DNA of 25,242 bases, taken from positions 1 through 25,242 of the IMG/VR virus record IMGVR_UViG_3300024999_000364; one strand, written 5' to 3'. The notes under the pieces are model-generated. The model saw nothing but the letters and a program-made list of their open reading frames with translations, ran no database searches and had not been told where the DNA came from. Within the stretch, counting starts at the first letter, position 1; each line of letters begins with the position of its first letter. Shown piece after piece: positions 1 to 8,143 of this stretch. The translations under genes were made by a program, and so were the position numbers. The stretch comes from a virus.

Positions 1-54
1 CCTTATCTACACACATGCCTTAAATTTTGAAAATCCCTGGAGGTTTTCCGTTTT

Positions 55-381
55 ATGTCGAAAAGTGAAGAGTACGCGAAAGAACTGGCGAAGTTGACTG
101 AGATATTCAAAGATGTAGAGGACTCCCGAAGAAAACTCGTCGAAGGACTTATCGAAGACGCAGCGTTCCTTAAAGCCGAAAACTTCATCCTAAAACAACA
201 AATCACGGAGACCGGCATGATGAAGATTCACCCCCGGCATCCAGGGATCCAAAAGCCGATCGAGACGGCGAAGCAGTATTTAAAGAACATAAACAGCTAT
301 TCCGTGGTCATAAAGACACTGAATGGAGTGTTGATGAAGAATATTATCGAGGATGATGATGATTTGGATGAGTTCGAGTAA
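55..381 (+). CDS. Phage terminase small subunit, P27-like (108 aa)
   Basis: Probable DNA-recognition subunit of the packaging motor, which binds the phage genome and hands it to the large terminase. The call rests on size, on the helical charged N-terminus (residues 1-50) followed by a short basic stretch with HPRHPG near residues 61-66, and on an acidic tail (EDDDDLDEFE). This is the layout I associate with short P27-family small terminases of Firmicute phages. A ribosome site (TGGAGGT, about bases 39-45) precedes the ATG. It opens the packaging module, one small gene before the large subunit. Nothing recognisable lies in the 54 bases upstream except this site. Family membership is recalled, not searched. 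Confidence 0.7.
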   Translation: MSKSEEYAKELAKLTEIFKDVEDSRRKLVEGLIEDAAFLKAENFILKQQITETGMMKIHPRHPGIQKPIETAKQYLKNINSYSVVIKTLNGVLMKNIIEDDDDLDEFE

Positions 382-396
382 GACGGAGGGAACAGA

Positions 397-684
397 ATGA
401 AGAATTTAATCCACAGACGAGGTAGGTTTAGGATAACCAGGCAATTGATCCGCGAAGGAAAAAGCGAAGAGATACTTAAGATATTCTCAAATTTAGTAAT
501 AATCAGAGCAGAATACATGCTTATGCGTGATGAAATTGAATACGAGGCATTATCCCCGTTGTTCAGAGAGCTGAAAACAGGGGAAATTGAGCCTAAGTAT
601 GAGATTATTGTTCATAACGTATTTAACGGCTTTGGCGAGCTAGTTGATATTATGATTGAGGCAAGAGAAATTCAAAGTGAGTGA
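397..684 (+). CDS. Hypothetical protein between the two terminase genes (95 aa)
   Basis: I do not recognise this protein. It has a basic N-terminus (HRRGRFRITRQLIREGK) and then a mostly helical, acidic body, with no cysteine motif and no membrane segment. A good ribosome site (GACGGAGGG) lies just before the ATG, and the gene sits 15 bases after the small terminase and 7 before the large one, so it is surely co-translated with packaging genes. A role as packaging accessory or DNA-binding factor would fit the position and the basic start, but that is inference only. Confidence 0.7.
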   Translation: MKNLIHRRGRFRITRQLIREGKSEEILKIFSNLVIIRAEYMLMRDEIEYEALSPLFRELKTGEIEPKYEIIVHNVFNGFGELVDIMIEAREIQSE

Positions 685-691
685 TGGGTAA

Positions 692-2434
692 ATGTTTAAC
701 GCACTCAGCGACACAATAAACGGCACCCACTCCTCCCTCCTTGAGTACATCGGCAAATGTAAAAGCGGCGAGATAATAATCGGCCACGAGCTCATGCAAA
801 CGTTGGATATCCTACTCTCTCATTTCAGTGATCAGACAATAAAAGTAGAATTCGAGGATGCCCATAAGCGAATCAAGTTCGTTGAAACCAAATGCAAGCA
901 CTTCGAAGCTCCCTTTGCAGGGAAACCATTCATACTCATGCTCTTCCAGAAAGCATTTATCGAGGCAATATATATTTTTAAGATCTATGATGAGGAAATC
1001 GGCAGACACGTTCGTCTTTATCAAGATGTTTTATTCCTAGTCGCCAGAAAAAATGGAAAAACTCCTCTGATCTCAGCACTTTGTCTCGCTGAGTTTTTTT
1101 GTGGAGAGATGGGGACAAGGATATTATGTTCAAGTAATGATTACGAGCAAGCGGACCTTATGTTCCAAGCGATTAACTGTATGCGCGAAGAAAGTAAATC
1201 TCTCTCGAATGTTACCCGTAGCAATATTAAAGGGATTTTCTTCGGCAATCCCAAAAAACAAAAGAAGACGGGTAAGTTCAGCTACAAAAACAAAGGTCAA
1301 ATAAAAAAAATCTCAGCCAAGACTGGAGCCAAGGAAGGTAAGAATATTAAGGTTGGCGCCGTCGATGAAGTCCACGAGTTAAAAGACAATACTTCAACGA
1401 TGCCAATCAGGCAAGCGCTCTCCACTCAGGATGAGCCCTTATATTACGAGCTTACCACCGAAGGAGTTGTGAATGACGGGTACCTAGACGAACGATTAAA
1501 AGAAGCTCGTCAGGTCCTATCCGGTGAACTCGAACGTCCTCGCTGGTTGATCTGGCTTTACACTCAGGACAGCGAAACGGAAATATGGCAAAGCGAAAAG
1601 TCCTGGGCAAAAAGCAACCCCGGCGGCGGGGTAATTAAAAAATGGAGCTTTCTTCGCAAGATGATCGCCGAAGCTCAGACCAGTAAGAAGATGCGCGTCT
1701 TTGTTTTGTCAAAGGATTTCAACGAGAAGCAAAATAACGCAACCGCATGGCTTACTCCGGATGATATCAACAACCCTGAAACATTTGACATCGAGGATTT
1801 CAGAAACTGCTTTGCAATTGGAGCCGTAGACTTATCCAAGACCGGAGACTTAACTAACGCAAGGGCTTTGTTGATGAAGCCTGGAAGCAGTAAAAAATAC
1901 ATGTTGCAGAAATATTTCATTCCTCAGTCGAAGCTTGAAAACATGTCAAAGGAAGAGCGCAAGAAATACGAACAATGGGTAAGAGAAGATCGCGTTGTAA
2001 TATCTGATGGCAATGAAAATGATTTCAGGCACGTAACGGCATGGTTTGTTAATCTCTACAAGGAATACGGGATACGGTTTTTCAAGGTCGGCTATGACAA
2101 ATGGTCCGCTGTTTACTGGGTTAAGGAAATGGAATCCTACGGTTTTGATTGTCAGCGCGTGTCTCAAGAATTCGGAAGCATGTCTCAACCGATGAGTCTT
2201 GTGGAAGCAGATCTAAAAAGCAAGCTGATCAATTACAACGATGATCCAATCGATAAAATGTGCCTTGAAAATACGGCTATGGATATGAATTCTAAGGCTG
2301 ATATCAGGCCGATTAAAGTTCAGGGCAAAGACGACAACAAGATTGACGGAGCCGTGACTATGATCATTGCTTATAGGATCTATATTGATAACAGGACAGA
2401 GTTCTTGGAGCTCGTTAAGAGGACTGCAGCTTAA
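692..2434 (+). CDS. terL: Phage terminase large subunit (580 aa)
   Basis: ATP-driven packaging motor and headful or cos nuclease. The N-terminal ATPase carries a Walker A-type loop ARKNGKT (residues 118-124) and a Walker B strand ending VDEVHE (224-229). The C-terminal RNase H-like nuclease shows the expected acidic residues in GAVDLSKTGD (Asp380), GYDKW (Asp469) and KIDGAV (Asp552). Length is normal for Terminase_1-type subunits of siphoviruses. The ribosome site before the ATG is weak (GTGATGGG), so translation may depend on coupling to the gene 7 bases upstream. The portal gene follows after 28 bases. Both active sites look intact. Confidence 0.95.
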   Translation: MFNALSDTINGTHSSLLEYIGKCKSGEIIIGHELMQTLDILLSHFSDQTIKVEFEDAHKRIKFVETKCKHFEAPFAGKPFILMLFQKAFIEAIYIFKIYDEEIGRHVRLYQDVLFLVARKNGKTPLISALCLAEFFCGEMGTRILCSSNDYEQADLMFQAINCMREESKSLSNVTRSNIKGIFFGNPKKQKKTGKFSYKNKGQIKKISAKTGAKEGKNIKVGAVDEVHELKDNTSTMPIRQALSTQDEPLYYELTTEGVVNDGYLDERLKEARQVLSGELERPRWLIWLYTQDSETEIWQSEKSWAKSNPGGGVIKKWSFLRKMIAEAQTSKKMRVFVLSKDFNEKQNNATAWLTPDDINNPETFDIEDFRNCFAIGAVDLSKTGDLTNARALLMKPGSSKKYMLQKYFIPQSKLENMSKEERKKYEQWVREDRVVISDGNENDFRHVTAWFVNLYKEYGIRFFKVGYDKWSAVYWVKEMESYGFDCQRVSQEFGSMSQPMSLVEADLKSKLINYNDDPIDKMCLENTAMDMNSKADIRPIKVQGKDDNKIDGAVTMIIAYRIYIDNRTEFLELVKRTAA

Positions 2435-2462
2435 TTAAATTCCTGAAGGTGGTGATAAACTA

Positions 2463-3920
2463 GTGGCCTTTGCAGATTTTATCAAAAACATGTTTAGCTC
2501 AAAAGAAAAACAACGTCAAATGCAGTACGCAAAATTCCTCGACGGTAACCTGGCGATCTTCTCGCAATTTGGACAGTCAATTTATGCCTCTGATGTTGTG
2601 CAAAACTGCATCGACGTAATTGCAACCGAGATAAGCAAACTCATGCCAAGGCATATTCGAACCGATAAAAACGGAATGCAGACAACCGTCAACAGCAGCC
2701 TAAACAGGCTGTTTAAATTTGCCCCAAATGAGCTGATGACGACAAAAGACTTTCTCGAGAAGATTATTTGGCTATTGGAGTTGAATTGTAACGCATTCAT
2801 TTATCCAGTCTATGAGACAATTACGGATAATCGCGGCACCTATATAAACTACACCGCGTTCTATCCACTGGACCCGAGGCGCGTCGATTTTGTCCAAGAC
2901 TCAACCGGAAAGTTATTTGTGGACCTGCATTTCGAGAGCGGTGACAACTTCATGCTGGCCTACTCGGACGTCATCCACCTTCGGAAGAAGTTTTCAATTA
3001 ACTCCATCATGGGCGGAGGTAGAAACGGTCAGCCAGATAATGCCGCACTGCTGAAAGTCCTTGAGATTAACGACACAGTCTTACAAGGGATAGGCAAGGC
3101 GGTCAAGACAAGCCTCTCAATACGTGGAATCATCAAGATCGCAACTATGCTTGATGACGAGAAGCAGCAGGCGGAGAGAGACAAATTTGAGGCCAAGATG
3201 GCAAGTGGTGTAGCCGGAATACTTCCACTGGATTTAAAGAGCGACTACACGCCGATAACCGTTGACCCAAAGCTTATCGATAAAGACACGATGGAATTCC
3301 TCGAAAACAAGGTCCTGAACTACATAGGTGTTCCTGCATGCATCTTGAGCGGAGACTTCACGGATGAGCAATACCAGGCGTGGTATGAAAAGAAGCTTGA
3401 GCCTATCCTTATAAGTCTTTGTCAGGCGTTTTCGAAGTGTCTGTTCACGCAGCGCGAGCTTGATGTTGGTAATGAGATGGTCTTTTATCAAAGAGACATG
3501 ATGTACTTAAGCACAAGGTCAAAACTTAGCCTGCTGAAAACAGCAGGCGAGCAGGGGCTCTTGCAGGATAACCAGAAACTAGCACTACTTGGCTATCCTC
3601 CGGTACCTGGTGGGGAGAGAATTACTCAGAGCCTTAATTATGTGGACAAGTCTCTTATAAACGAGTACCAAATGGGAAGGGCTGGAGCACCAGGCGCAGG
3701 CGCGCAGGATGGCGCGCTAGCTGGCGAAGGAGAGGTAGAAGCGATAGCCGAGGATGTCGCAGGCAAGTCGTTGAATGGTGCGCAAACACAATCACTACTG
3801 GCCGTAATGGAGCAGTACGTTGATGGGAAATTAACCCTTGGGCAGGCCGTTAATATTATTGCTATATCAATCGGCGTCACCAAAGCACAGGCAAAAGAGA
3901 TTATAGAGGGATTGGAATAA
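2463..3920 (+). CDS. Phage portal protein, HK97 type (485 aa)
   Basis: Dodecameric portal ring through which DNA enters and leaves the head. The N-terminus (VVQNCIDVIATEISKLMPRH, about residues 45-64) and the stem region around residues 190-300 are typical of the HK97-type portal family. The C-terminal part contains an Ala/Gly-rich linker (GAPGAGAQDGALAGEG) and a short helical tail. The start is GTG, set by a strong AAGGTGGTGA site upstream. It lies directly between large terminase and prohead protease, the canonical order. The length, somewhat above the family's common 400-450 residues, is explained by the tail after the linker. Confidence 0.92.
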   Translation: MAFADFIKNMFSSKEKQRQMQYAKFLDGNLAIFSQFGQSIYASDVVQNCIDVIATEISKLMPRHIRTDKNGMQTTVNSSLNRLFKFAPNELMTTKDFLEKIIWLLELNCNAFIYPVYETITDNRGTYINYTAFYPLDPRRVDFVQDSTGKLFVDLHFESGDNFMLAYSDVIHLRKKFSINSIMGGGRNGQPDNAALLKVLEINDTVLQGIGKAVKTSLSIRGIIKIATMLDDEKQQAERDKFEAKMASGVAGILPLDLKSDYTPITVDPKLIDKDTMEFLENKVLNYIGVPACILSGDFTDEQYQAWYEKKLEPILISLCQAFSKCLFTQRELDVGNEMVFYQRDMMYLSTRSKLSLLKTAGEQGLLQDNQKLALLGYPPVPGGERITQSLNYVDKSLINEYQMGRAGAPGAGAQDGALAGEGEVEAIAEDVAGKSLNGAQTQSLLAVMEQYVDGKLTLGQAVNIIAISIGVTKAQAKEIIEGLE

Positions 3921-3934
3921 GGGGGGATTAAGCA

Positions 3935-4624
3935 ATGGCTAAAGGCAAGCCAGAACAAAGGGATGAGGGACTAAATAGATACTTTGAAGTTCAAGAATTC
4001 AGAGCCATTGAACCAAGCGAGAGTGAACCTGGTGCAATTATAGAGGGATTTGTAATACCCTACGAAGTGGAAACAAACGTTGGGAACTGGTTCTCTGAAG
4101 TTATAAAACGTGGAGCACTCGATGGAGCGGACTTAAAGGACGTTCCTTTTTTTATTCACCATAAAGGCCAAGCCATTCCACTGGCAAGAAGTAGAAATAA
4201 TAATGCAAATTCAACGATGCAGCTTATCGTTGATGATAGAGGGTTAAGCTTTAGAGCTAAACTTGATGTCGATAACAACGCAGAGGCAAGAGCCCTATAC
4301 TCCGCCATTAAAAGACAAGATGTTAGTGGAATGAGTTTTTCCTTCACGATCAAAGAGGAAAAATGGCTCAACCTTGACAGCAATTTGCCAACAAGGGAGA
4401 TCCATAAGTTCAAAAAGATCTATGAAATATCGGCGTTATGGTCCCCTCAATACGAGGAGACTAATATAATGGCAGCCCGTGACGAAACACTGGATAGTGT
4501 GGATAAGGCGGCATTGGAGAATGCCAGGTCTAAGTTGGATAACTCAAAAAGCGGGCAAGAACTGGAACTTCGTAAACACCAGGAAGCAATAATCCGAGAA
4601 TTAAATTTAGGGGGTATAAGATAA
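3935..4624 (+). CDS. Prohead protease, HK97 family (229 aa)
   Basis: Serine protease (S78 type) that matures the capsid by removing the delta domain of the major capsid protein and degrading itself. The catalytic serine is in SGMSFSF (Ser134), and the histidine is one of the pair in FIHHKGQ (His75/His76, His76 better placed). The N-terminal EGFVIPYEVE and GWFSEVI-like strands match the family fold. About 90 residues beyond the protease core form a charged helical tail, which may aid assembly as in scaffolding fusions. The stop codon overlaps the capsid gene start (TAATG), so the two are translationally coupled, in keeping with the need for balanced amounts. Confidence 0.9.
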   Translation: MAKGKPEQRDEGLNRYFEVQEFRAIEPSESEPGAIIEGFVIPYEVETNVGNWFSEVIKRGALDGADLKDVPFFIHHKGQAIPLARSRNNNANSTMQLIVDDRGLSFRAKLDVDNNAEARALYSAIKRQDVSGMSFSFTIKEEKWLNLDSNLPTREIHKFKKIYEISALWSPQYEETNIMAARDETLDSVDKAALENARSKLDNSKSGQELELRKHQEAIIRELNLGGIR

Positions 4625-5889
4625 TGACAATCGAAGAAATGATTAAAAACCTTGAGGCACGAAAAGTGGCATTACCAGAGGCAATTCGTAGCGCAAAAAC
4701 AACTGAAGAAGTAGATGCCTTTGCTGCCGAAGGAAAAATGATTGACGCTCAGCTCTTGGCGCTAAGGGAAGCAGTTAACACACAACCTGCCACTGATCCT
4801 CAATTCAGAGGAGAACCACACGGTACAGATCCAGCACAACGTAGCGCTCCAACCGGAGGCATTAACCCCTTGGCTACCTACGGCGTACCGAATCAGGCAA
4901 TTCCTGCAGCTCGCACCGCAGAACCTGAAGATAAATACTCTACTCTCGAATACCGCACAGCCTTCATGAAGTTTGCGAAGACCGGGGAGATCACGCCTGA
5001 GCTTCGTGCTGACGCCATGACCACAACTACAGATGTTTCTGCAGTAATCCCCAGCACAATCCTCAATGAAGTAATCCGGAAAGTCACTGAGTATGGACAG
5101 ATTTTCAATCGTGTTCGCAAGCTCAATATCAAAGGCGGCGTAACAGTTCCAATCCTCTCCCTCAAGCCGACCGCAACATGGATTGGAGAGGCTGCAACCT
5201 CAGACAAGAAAAAAGTTACAGCCAATACGAATATCTCCTTCAGCTACTACGGTCTGGAGTGCAAGGTATCCACCTCTCTCTTGTCTGACACCGTAACACT
5301 CACTGGCTTTGAAACTACGATCACTGACCTCATCGTAGAGGCCATGGTGCAGGGAATGGATCTCGCGATTATCTCTGGCGATGGTAACGGAAAAGCACTT
5401 GGTATCACTGTTGATCCACGAGTACCAGCTGCACAAGTCGTAACAATTGCATCTGGAGATTTCACCGCATGGGACGCATGGAAAAAGAAGATCTTCGCCA
5501 AAATGCCTCTGAAATATAAAGCCGGAGCCGCTTTCATTATGGCCTCTGGAACGTTTGAGGGTTACGTTGATGGCATGGTGGACGCTAACGGTCAACCAAT
5601 CGGACGGATTAACTACGGTATCACTGATGGAGCCCAAGAACGGTTCGGCGGCAAAGAAGTAATCTTAGTTGAAGACGATGTGGTTGCAAACTACGATGAT
5701 GCTGCTGTCGGTGCTGTCGTGGCTGTATACTGCAACCTCAAAAACTACGGATTAAACACCAATATGCAAATGACCATGTACCGCTACCTCGATCACGACA
5801 CCAATGAGTGGATCGACAAAGCGATCATGATCGTCGACGGCAAGCTCATTGACCCTAATGGCGTTGTTATCATCAAGAAGGGCGCCTGA
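4624..5889 (+). CDS. Major capsid protein, HK97 fold (421 aa)
   Basis: Main shell protein of the head. Residues 1-55 are a charged helical delta domain (TIEEMIKNLEARKVALPEAI and on) that should act as internal scaffold. A Pro/Gly-rich linker follows to about residue 100, the likely maturation cleavage zone. The mature part begins near KYSTLEYRTAFMKFAKTGE and includes STILNEVIRKV and the VPIL strand typical of HK97-fold capsids. A ribosome site AGGGGG precedes the ATG, which overlaps the protease stop. No separate scaffold gene is seen, as expected with a delta domain. The exact cleavage residue cannot be read from sequence alone. Confidence 0.95.
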   Translation: MTIEEMIKNLEARKVALPEAIRSAKTTEEVDAFAAEGKMIDAQLLALREAVNTQPATDPQFRGEPHGTDPAQRSAPTGGINPLATYGVPNQAIPAARTAEPEDKYSTLEYRTAFMKFAKTGEITPELRADAMTTTTDVSAVIPSTILNEVIRKVTEYGQIFNRVRKLNIKGGVTVPILSLKPTATWIGEAATSDKKKVTANTNISFSYYGLECKVSTSLLSDTVTLTGFETTITDLIVEAMVQGMDLAIISGDGNGKALGITVDPRVPAAQVVTIASGDFTAWDAWKKKIFAKMPLKYKAGAAFIMASGTFEGYVDGMVDANGQPIGRINYGITDGAQERFGGKEVILVEDDVVANYDDAAVGAVVAVYCNLKNYGLNTNMQMTMYRYLDHDTNEWIDKAIMIVDGKLIDPNGVVIIKKGA

Positions 5890-5935
5890 TAATCCACAAT
5901 GAGAAACCGATAATTAAACGAGGATGTGTTATTAG

Positions 5936-6202
5936 ATGACCGATGCTGAGCTTTTGACCGAATGCAAAAAAGGACTCAATATCCAGGTCGAAAGCTCGGC
6001 CTTCGATGGAGTCCTTACACAAAAACTTCTGGCAGTAAAGTCATTCATGAAGCGGGCTGGGGTATCCGATGAGATGATGCTTGATGACCTGGCAGTTGGA
6101 GTCATTGTCATGGGTGTCGCCGATTTGTGGAATGTAGGAGGCGGGGAGATTAAGTTCTCCCCAGCCTTTAATACTTTGCTCAGCCAATTAGCAATGGGTT
6201 AA
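5936..6202 (+). CDS. Head-tail connector (gp6-like adaptor), 88 aa
   Basis: Small helical adaptor expected to form a ring under the portal. The pattern of LLAVKSFMKRAGVS, a hydrophobic VGVIVMGVADLWN helix, and a final FSPAFNTLLSQL segment is that of the short gp6-like connector family (about 90-110 residues). It directly follows the capsid gene, the usual place. The ribosome site is ACGAGGA about nine bases before the ATG. Assignment rests on this pattern and position. Confidence 0.75.
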   Translation: MTDAELLTECKKGLNIQVESSAFDGVLTQKLLAVKSFMKRAGVSDEMMLDDLAVGVIVMGVADLWNVGGGEIKFSPAFNTLLSQLAMG

Positions 6203-6225
6203 ATTATTTAATTGGAGGTTATACG

Positions 6226-6810
6226 ATGAGATCATTTGATCCTAAAGGACAGGTTATTAAAAATGATGCAGGAATAACGTTAGACCGCGCTTTCTTAGCT
6301 CATATGAGTTGGTCCACCACTCAGGCAGTTGCGGCTAGTGACACCGGAGTACATGCGGCGGTGGCCTTAACTGCCGAAGCCCAAGCGGTCACGACTGTAA
6401 TCACGAATCCAGTGGTACCGCGAAGTATTCGAATCAAAGGGAATGCTGCGGGGATAGCTGGTAATGTTGTTATTACCGGAACAAACTACGTTGGCGCTGC
6501 TATCACAGAGACTATCGCATTAAATGGAGCTACTGCCGTTGAAGGAACGAAAGCATTTAAGACAGTCACAAAAATTGATCTGCCCATAGAAACTCATGCT
6601 GGAACCGACACCGTAAGCGTTGGCTGGGGAGACAAACTTGGTTTACCCTATAAGCTCGCTCACAATACCGTCTTGGCGGCATACCACGACAACACAAAGG
6701 AAGCGACAGCCGCCACTGTGGCAGTATCCGCAACAGCACTCGAGTCAAACACGGTCGACCTTAACACAGCACTTAATGGTAAGGTTGTCGACGTCTACCT
6801 GATGGTGTGA
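6226..6810 (+). CDS. Putative head decoration or head-fibre-like protein (194 aa)
   Basis: A beta-rich, Ala/Thr/Val-rich protein without membrane or cysteine motifs. It contains GNVVITGTNYVG and later GWGDKLGLP, NTVLAAY and VDLNTALNG, motifs I recall from uncharacterised virion proteins encoded beside capsid genes. High alanine and threonine, acidic balance and location between connector and head-closure genes fit a capsid-surface (decoration) protein. A ribosome site TTGGAGGT precedes the ATG. Alternatives are a second minor tail-tube component or an unknown neck factor. The function is inferred from composition and place only. Confidence 0.55.
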   Translation: MRSFDPKGQVIKNDAGITLDRAFLAHMSWSTTQAVAASDTGVHAAVALTAEAQAVTTVITNPVVPRSIRIKGNAAGIAGNVVITGTNYVGAAITETIALNGATAVEGTKAFKTVTKIDLPIETHAGTDTVSVGWGDKLGLPYKLAHNTVLAAYHDNTKEATAATVAVSATALESNTVDLNTALNGKVVDVYLMV

Positions 6811-6823
6811 TGAGGTGGTTTAA

Positions 6824-7129
6824 ATGGGCAGGCAAGATCAAGCTGTTTATTTGATTAGCTCCACAGTCGTTCCGGATAACCTCGGTAACCAGATTAAGGT
6901 ACCCGCGGAACGTCTAGTCTTCGGCGAAGAACTCTCGGTAGGATCCGGTGAATTCTACAATGCTGCAGTCGCTGGTCTTCGTCCTGAAAAGCGATTCGAA
7001 ATATACACGCGTGAATACCAAGGTGAAGAAAAACTGAAGCACAACGCCGTTACCTACCGTATCATCCGTACAGAAGGACGCGGAGAAAAGATCCGCCTGA
7101 GCTGTGAAAGGGTGGCTGCCGATGGCTAA
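6824..7129 (+). CDS. Head closure / head-tail joining protein (101 aa)
   Basis: Short beta-barrel type neck protein that seals the head after packaging. ERLVFGEELSVGSGEFYNAA and the later HNAVTYRIIRTEGRGEKIRLSCE follow the pattern of the SPP1 gp16 / phage head-tail-joining family, whose usual size is 100-115 residues. A ribosome site GAGGTGG lies before the ATG. The last 8 bases overlap the start of the next gene, giving translational coupling to the gp10-like protein. Confidence 0.75.
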   Translation: MGRQDQAVYLISSTVVPDNLGNQIKVPAERLVFGEELSVGSGEFYNAAVAGLRPEKRFEIYTREYQGEEKLKHNAVTYRIIRTEGRGEKIRLSCERVAADG

Positions 7130-7511
7130 TGGTATCCGAATCGATCAACTGGGTGACGCAATCGCAAGTGCAGTCAGGGAATACACGGAAGATGTGTCTG
7201 CAGCGATCGCAAGAAAAACAGATGAAGTAGCGCAGACAATGCTTGTAGAGATTGCTCAGGCTGCCCCTTTTCGCAATGGTAACTATGCGAGGGCCTTAAT
7301 TATTTCGTCAAAAGACGAGTACGGAAAAACTAGGCGTATTATCTGGAATAAGAAATACTACAACCTAGTCCATTTACTCGAATTCGGTCACGCCTTGCGC
7401 GGTGGAGGAAGAGCTCGGGCCTTCCCGCATTTCTTCCCTGCGTATATGCGGAATAAACAGGAACTACCGGATCACATTCGAAGGATCATCGAACGAGGTG
7501 GAGATGTGTAA
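7122..7511 (+). CDS. HK97 gp10-like neck / tail-completion protein (129 aa)
   Basis: Minor neck protein of the gp10 family (HK97_gp10_put). Typical features are an N-terminal helix, APFRNGNYARAL near residue 50, then YNLVHLLEFGHALRGGGRARAFPHFFPA, a signature that gives the family its LEFGH core, and a helical end. An in-frame GTG 18 bases upstream is possible, but I chose the ATG because GAAAGGGTGG lies at the right spacing before it. It overlaps the head-closure gene by 8 bases. Confidence 0.85.
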   Translation: MANGIRIDQLGDAIASAVREYTEDVSAAIARKTDEVAQTMLVEIAQAAPFRNGNYARALIISSKDEYGKTRRIIWNKKYYNLVHLLEFGHALRGGGRARAFPHFFPAYMRNKQELPDHIRRIIERGGDV

Positions 7512-7513
7512 GT

Positions 7514-7792
7514 ATGTTTTGGAAGAAATGGTTCAAAAAGAAAAGGCCAGCAGGAAGCTTAACGTTCGGCGTTAAAATAACCGAATGCAAAAAGTGTGAT
7601 AAGTTCAATAAGGGGACTGAACTTTATAATCTATTTGACTGGCAATATAAAGGTGTCATGGGATATGACAAAGAAACCAACGAGATTCTGTTAGCCGAGG
7701 AACAACTTATGCGTATTATCCAAATGGTAAATCCAGCACAACTCCCACGCAAAATCAGACTAGTTAGTCAAGAAGAGATTTGGAAACGGTAG
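7514..7792 (+). CDS. Hypothetical protein in the neck module (92 aa)
   Basis: Not recognised. It starts with a very basic, aromatic segment (MFWKKWFKKKRP), has a single CKKC pair near residue 25, and ends in a charged helix. It starts 2 bases after the gp10-like stop, with GAGGTGGAGA upstream, and lies in the same tight operon. One CxxC alone is not enough to claim a zinc site. Its place between gp10-like and tail-terminator genes is often empty in related modules, so it may be a lineage-specific addition. Confidence 0.7.
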   Translation: MFWKKWFKKKRPAGSLTFGVKITECKKCDKFNKGTELYNLFDWQYKGVMGYDKETNEILLAEEQLMRIIQMVNPAQLPRKIRLVSQEEIWKR

Positions 7793-7804
7793 GAGGGTGG
7801 ATGT

Positions 7805-8140
7805 ATGACGCAACCCGAATTATTAGCAACACTCGAAAGCCTCGGTATGCCAGTGGCCTACAGCGAGTTCGTATCCACCCTTGAGAATCCTGCTCCGCCT
7901 CCTCCGTTTATCACGTATCAATTCGCCAACGACGATGATTTCAAGGCTGACAATCAAAACTATGTTGAGATTAGTAGTTTTAATATCGAGCTCTACACGA
8001 ACAAAAAAGATCCAGTCAGCGAGAAATTAGTCCAGGATAAACTCAAGGAACTACGCTTACCTTATTCAAAGTCCGAAACATGGATCGACTCAGAAAAAAT
8101 GTTCCAAGTAGTCTATACAATACAACTAATAGGAGGTTAA
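7805..8140 (+). CDS. Tail terminator / tail-completion protein (111 aa)
   Basis: Likely the ring that ends tail-tube growth and binds the neck. The short sequence has a Pro-rich turn (ENPAPPPPFITYQF) after an N-terminal helix, then FNIELYTNKKDP and a C-terminal VVYTIQLIGG strand. This is the pattern I associate with Firmicute tail-completion proteins placed immediately before the major tail protein. Ribosome site GTAGGAGGGTGG is strong. The gene ends 3 bases before the major tail gene. Confidence 0.7.
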   Translation: MTQPELLATLESLGMPVAYSEFVSTLENPAPPPPFITYQFANDDDFKADNQNYVEISSFNIELYTNKKDPVSEKLVQDKLKELRLPYSKSETWIDSEKMFQVVYTIQLIGG

Positions 8141-8143
8141 CGC

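Noticed and set aside
5200-5637. Minus-strand frame of 145 codons opposite the capsid gene
   Set aside because: Lies inside the major capsid gene, no ribosome site, no recognisable domain.
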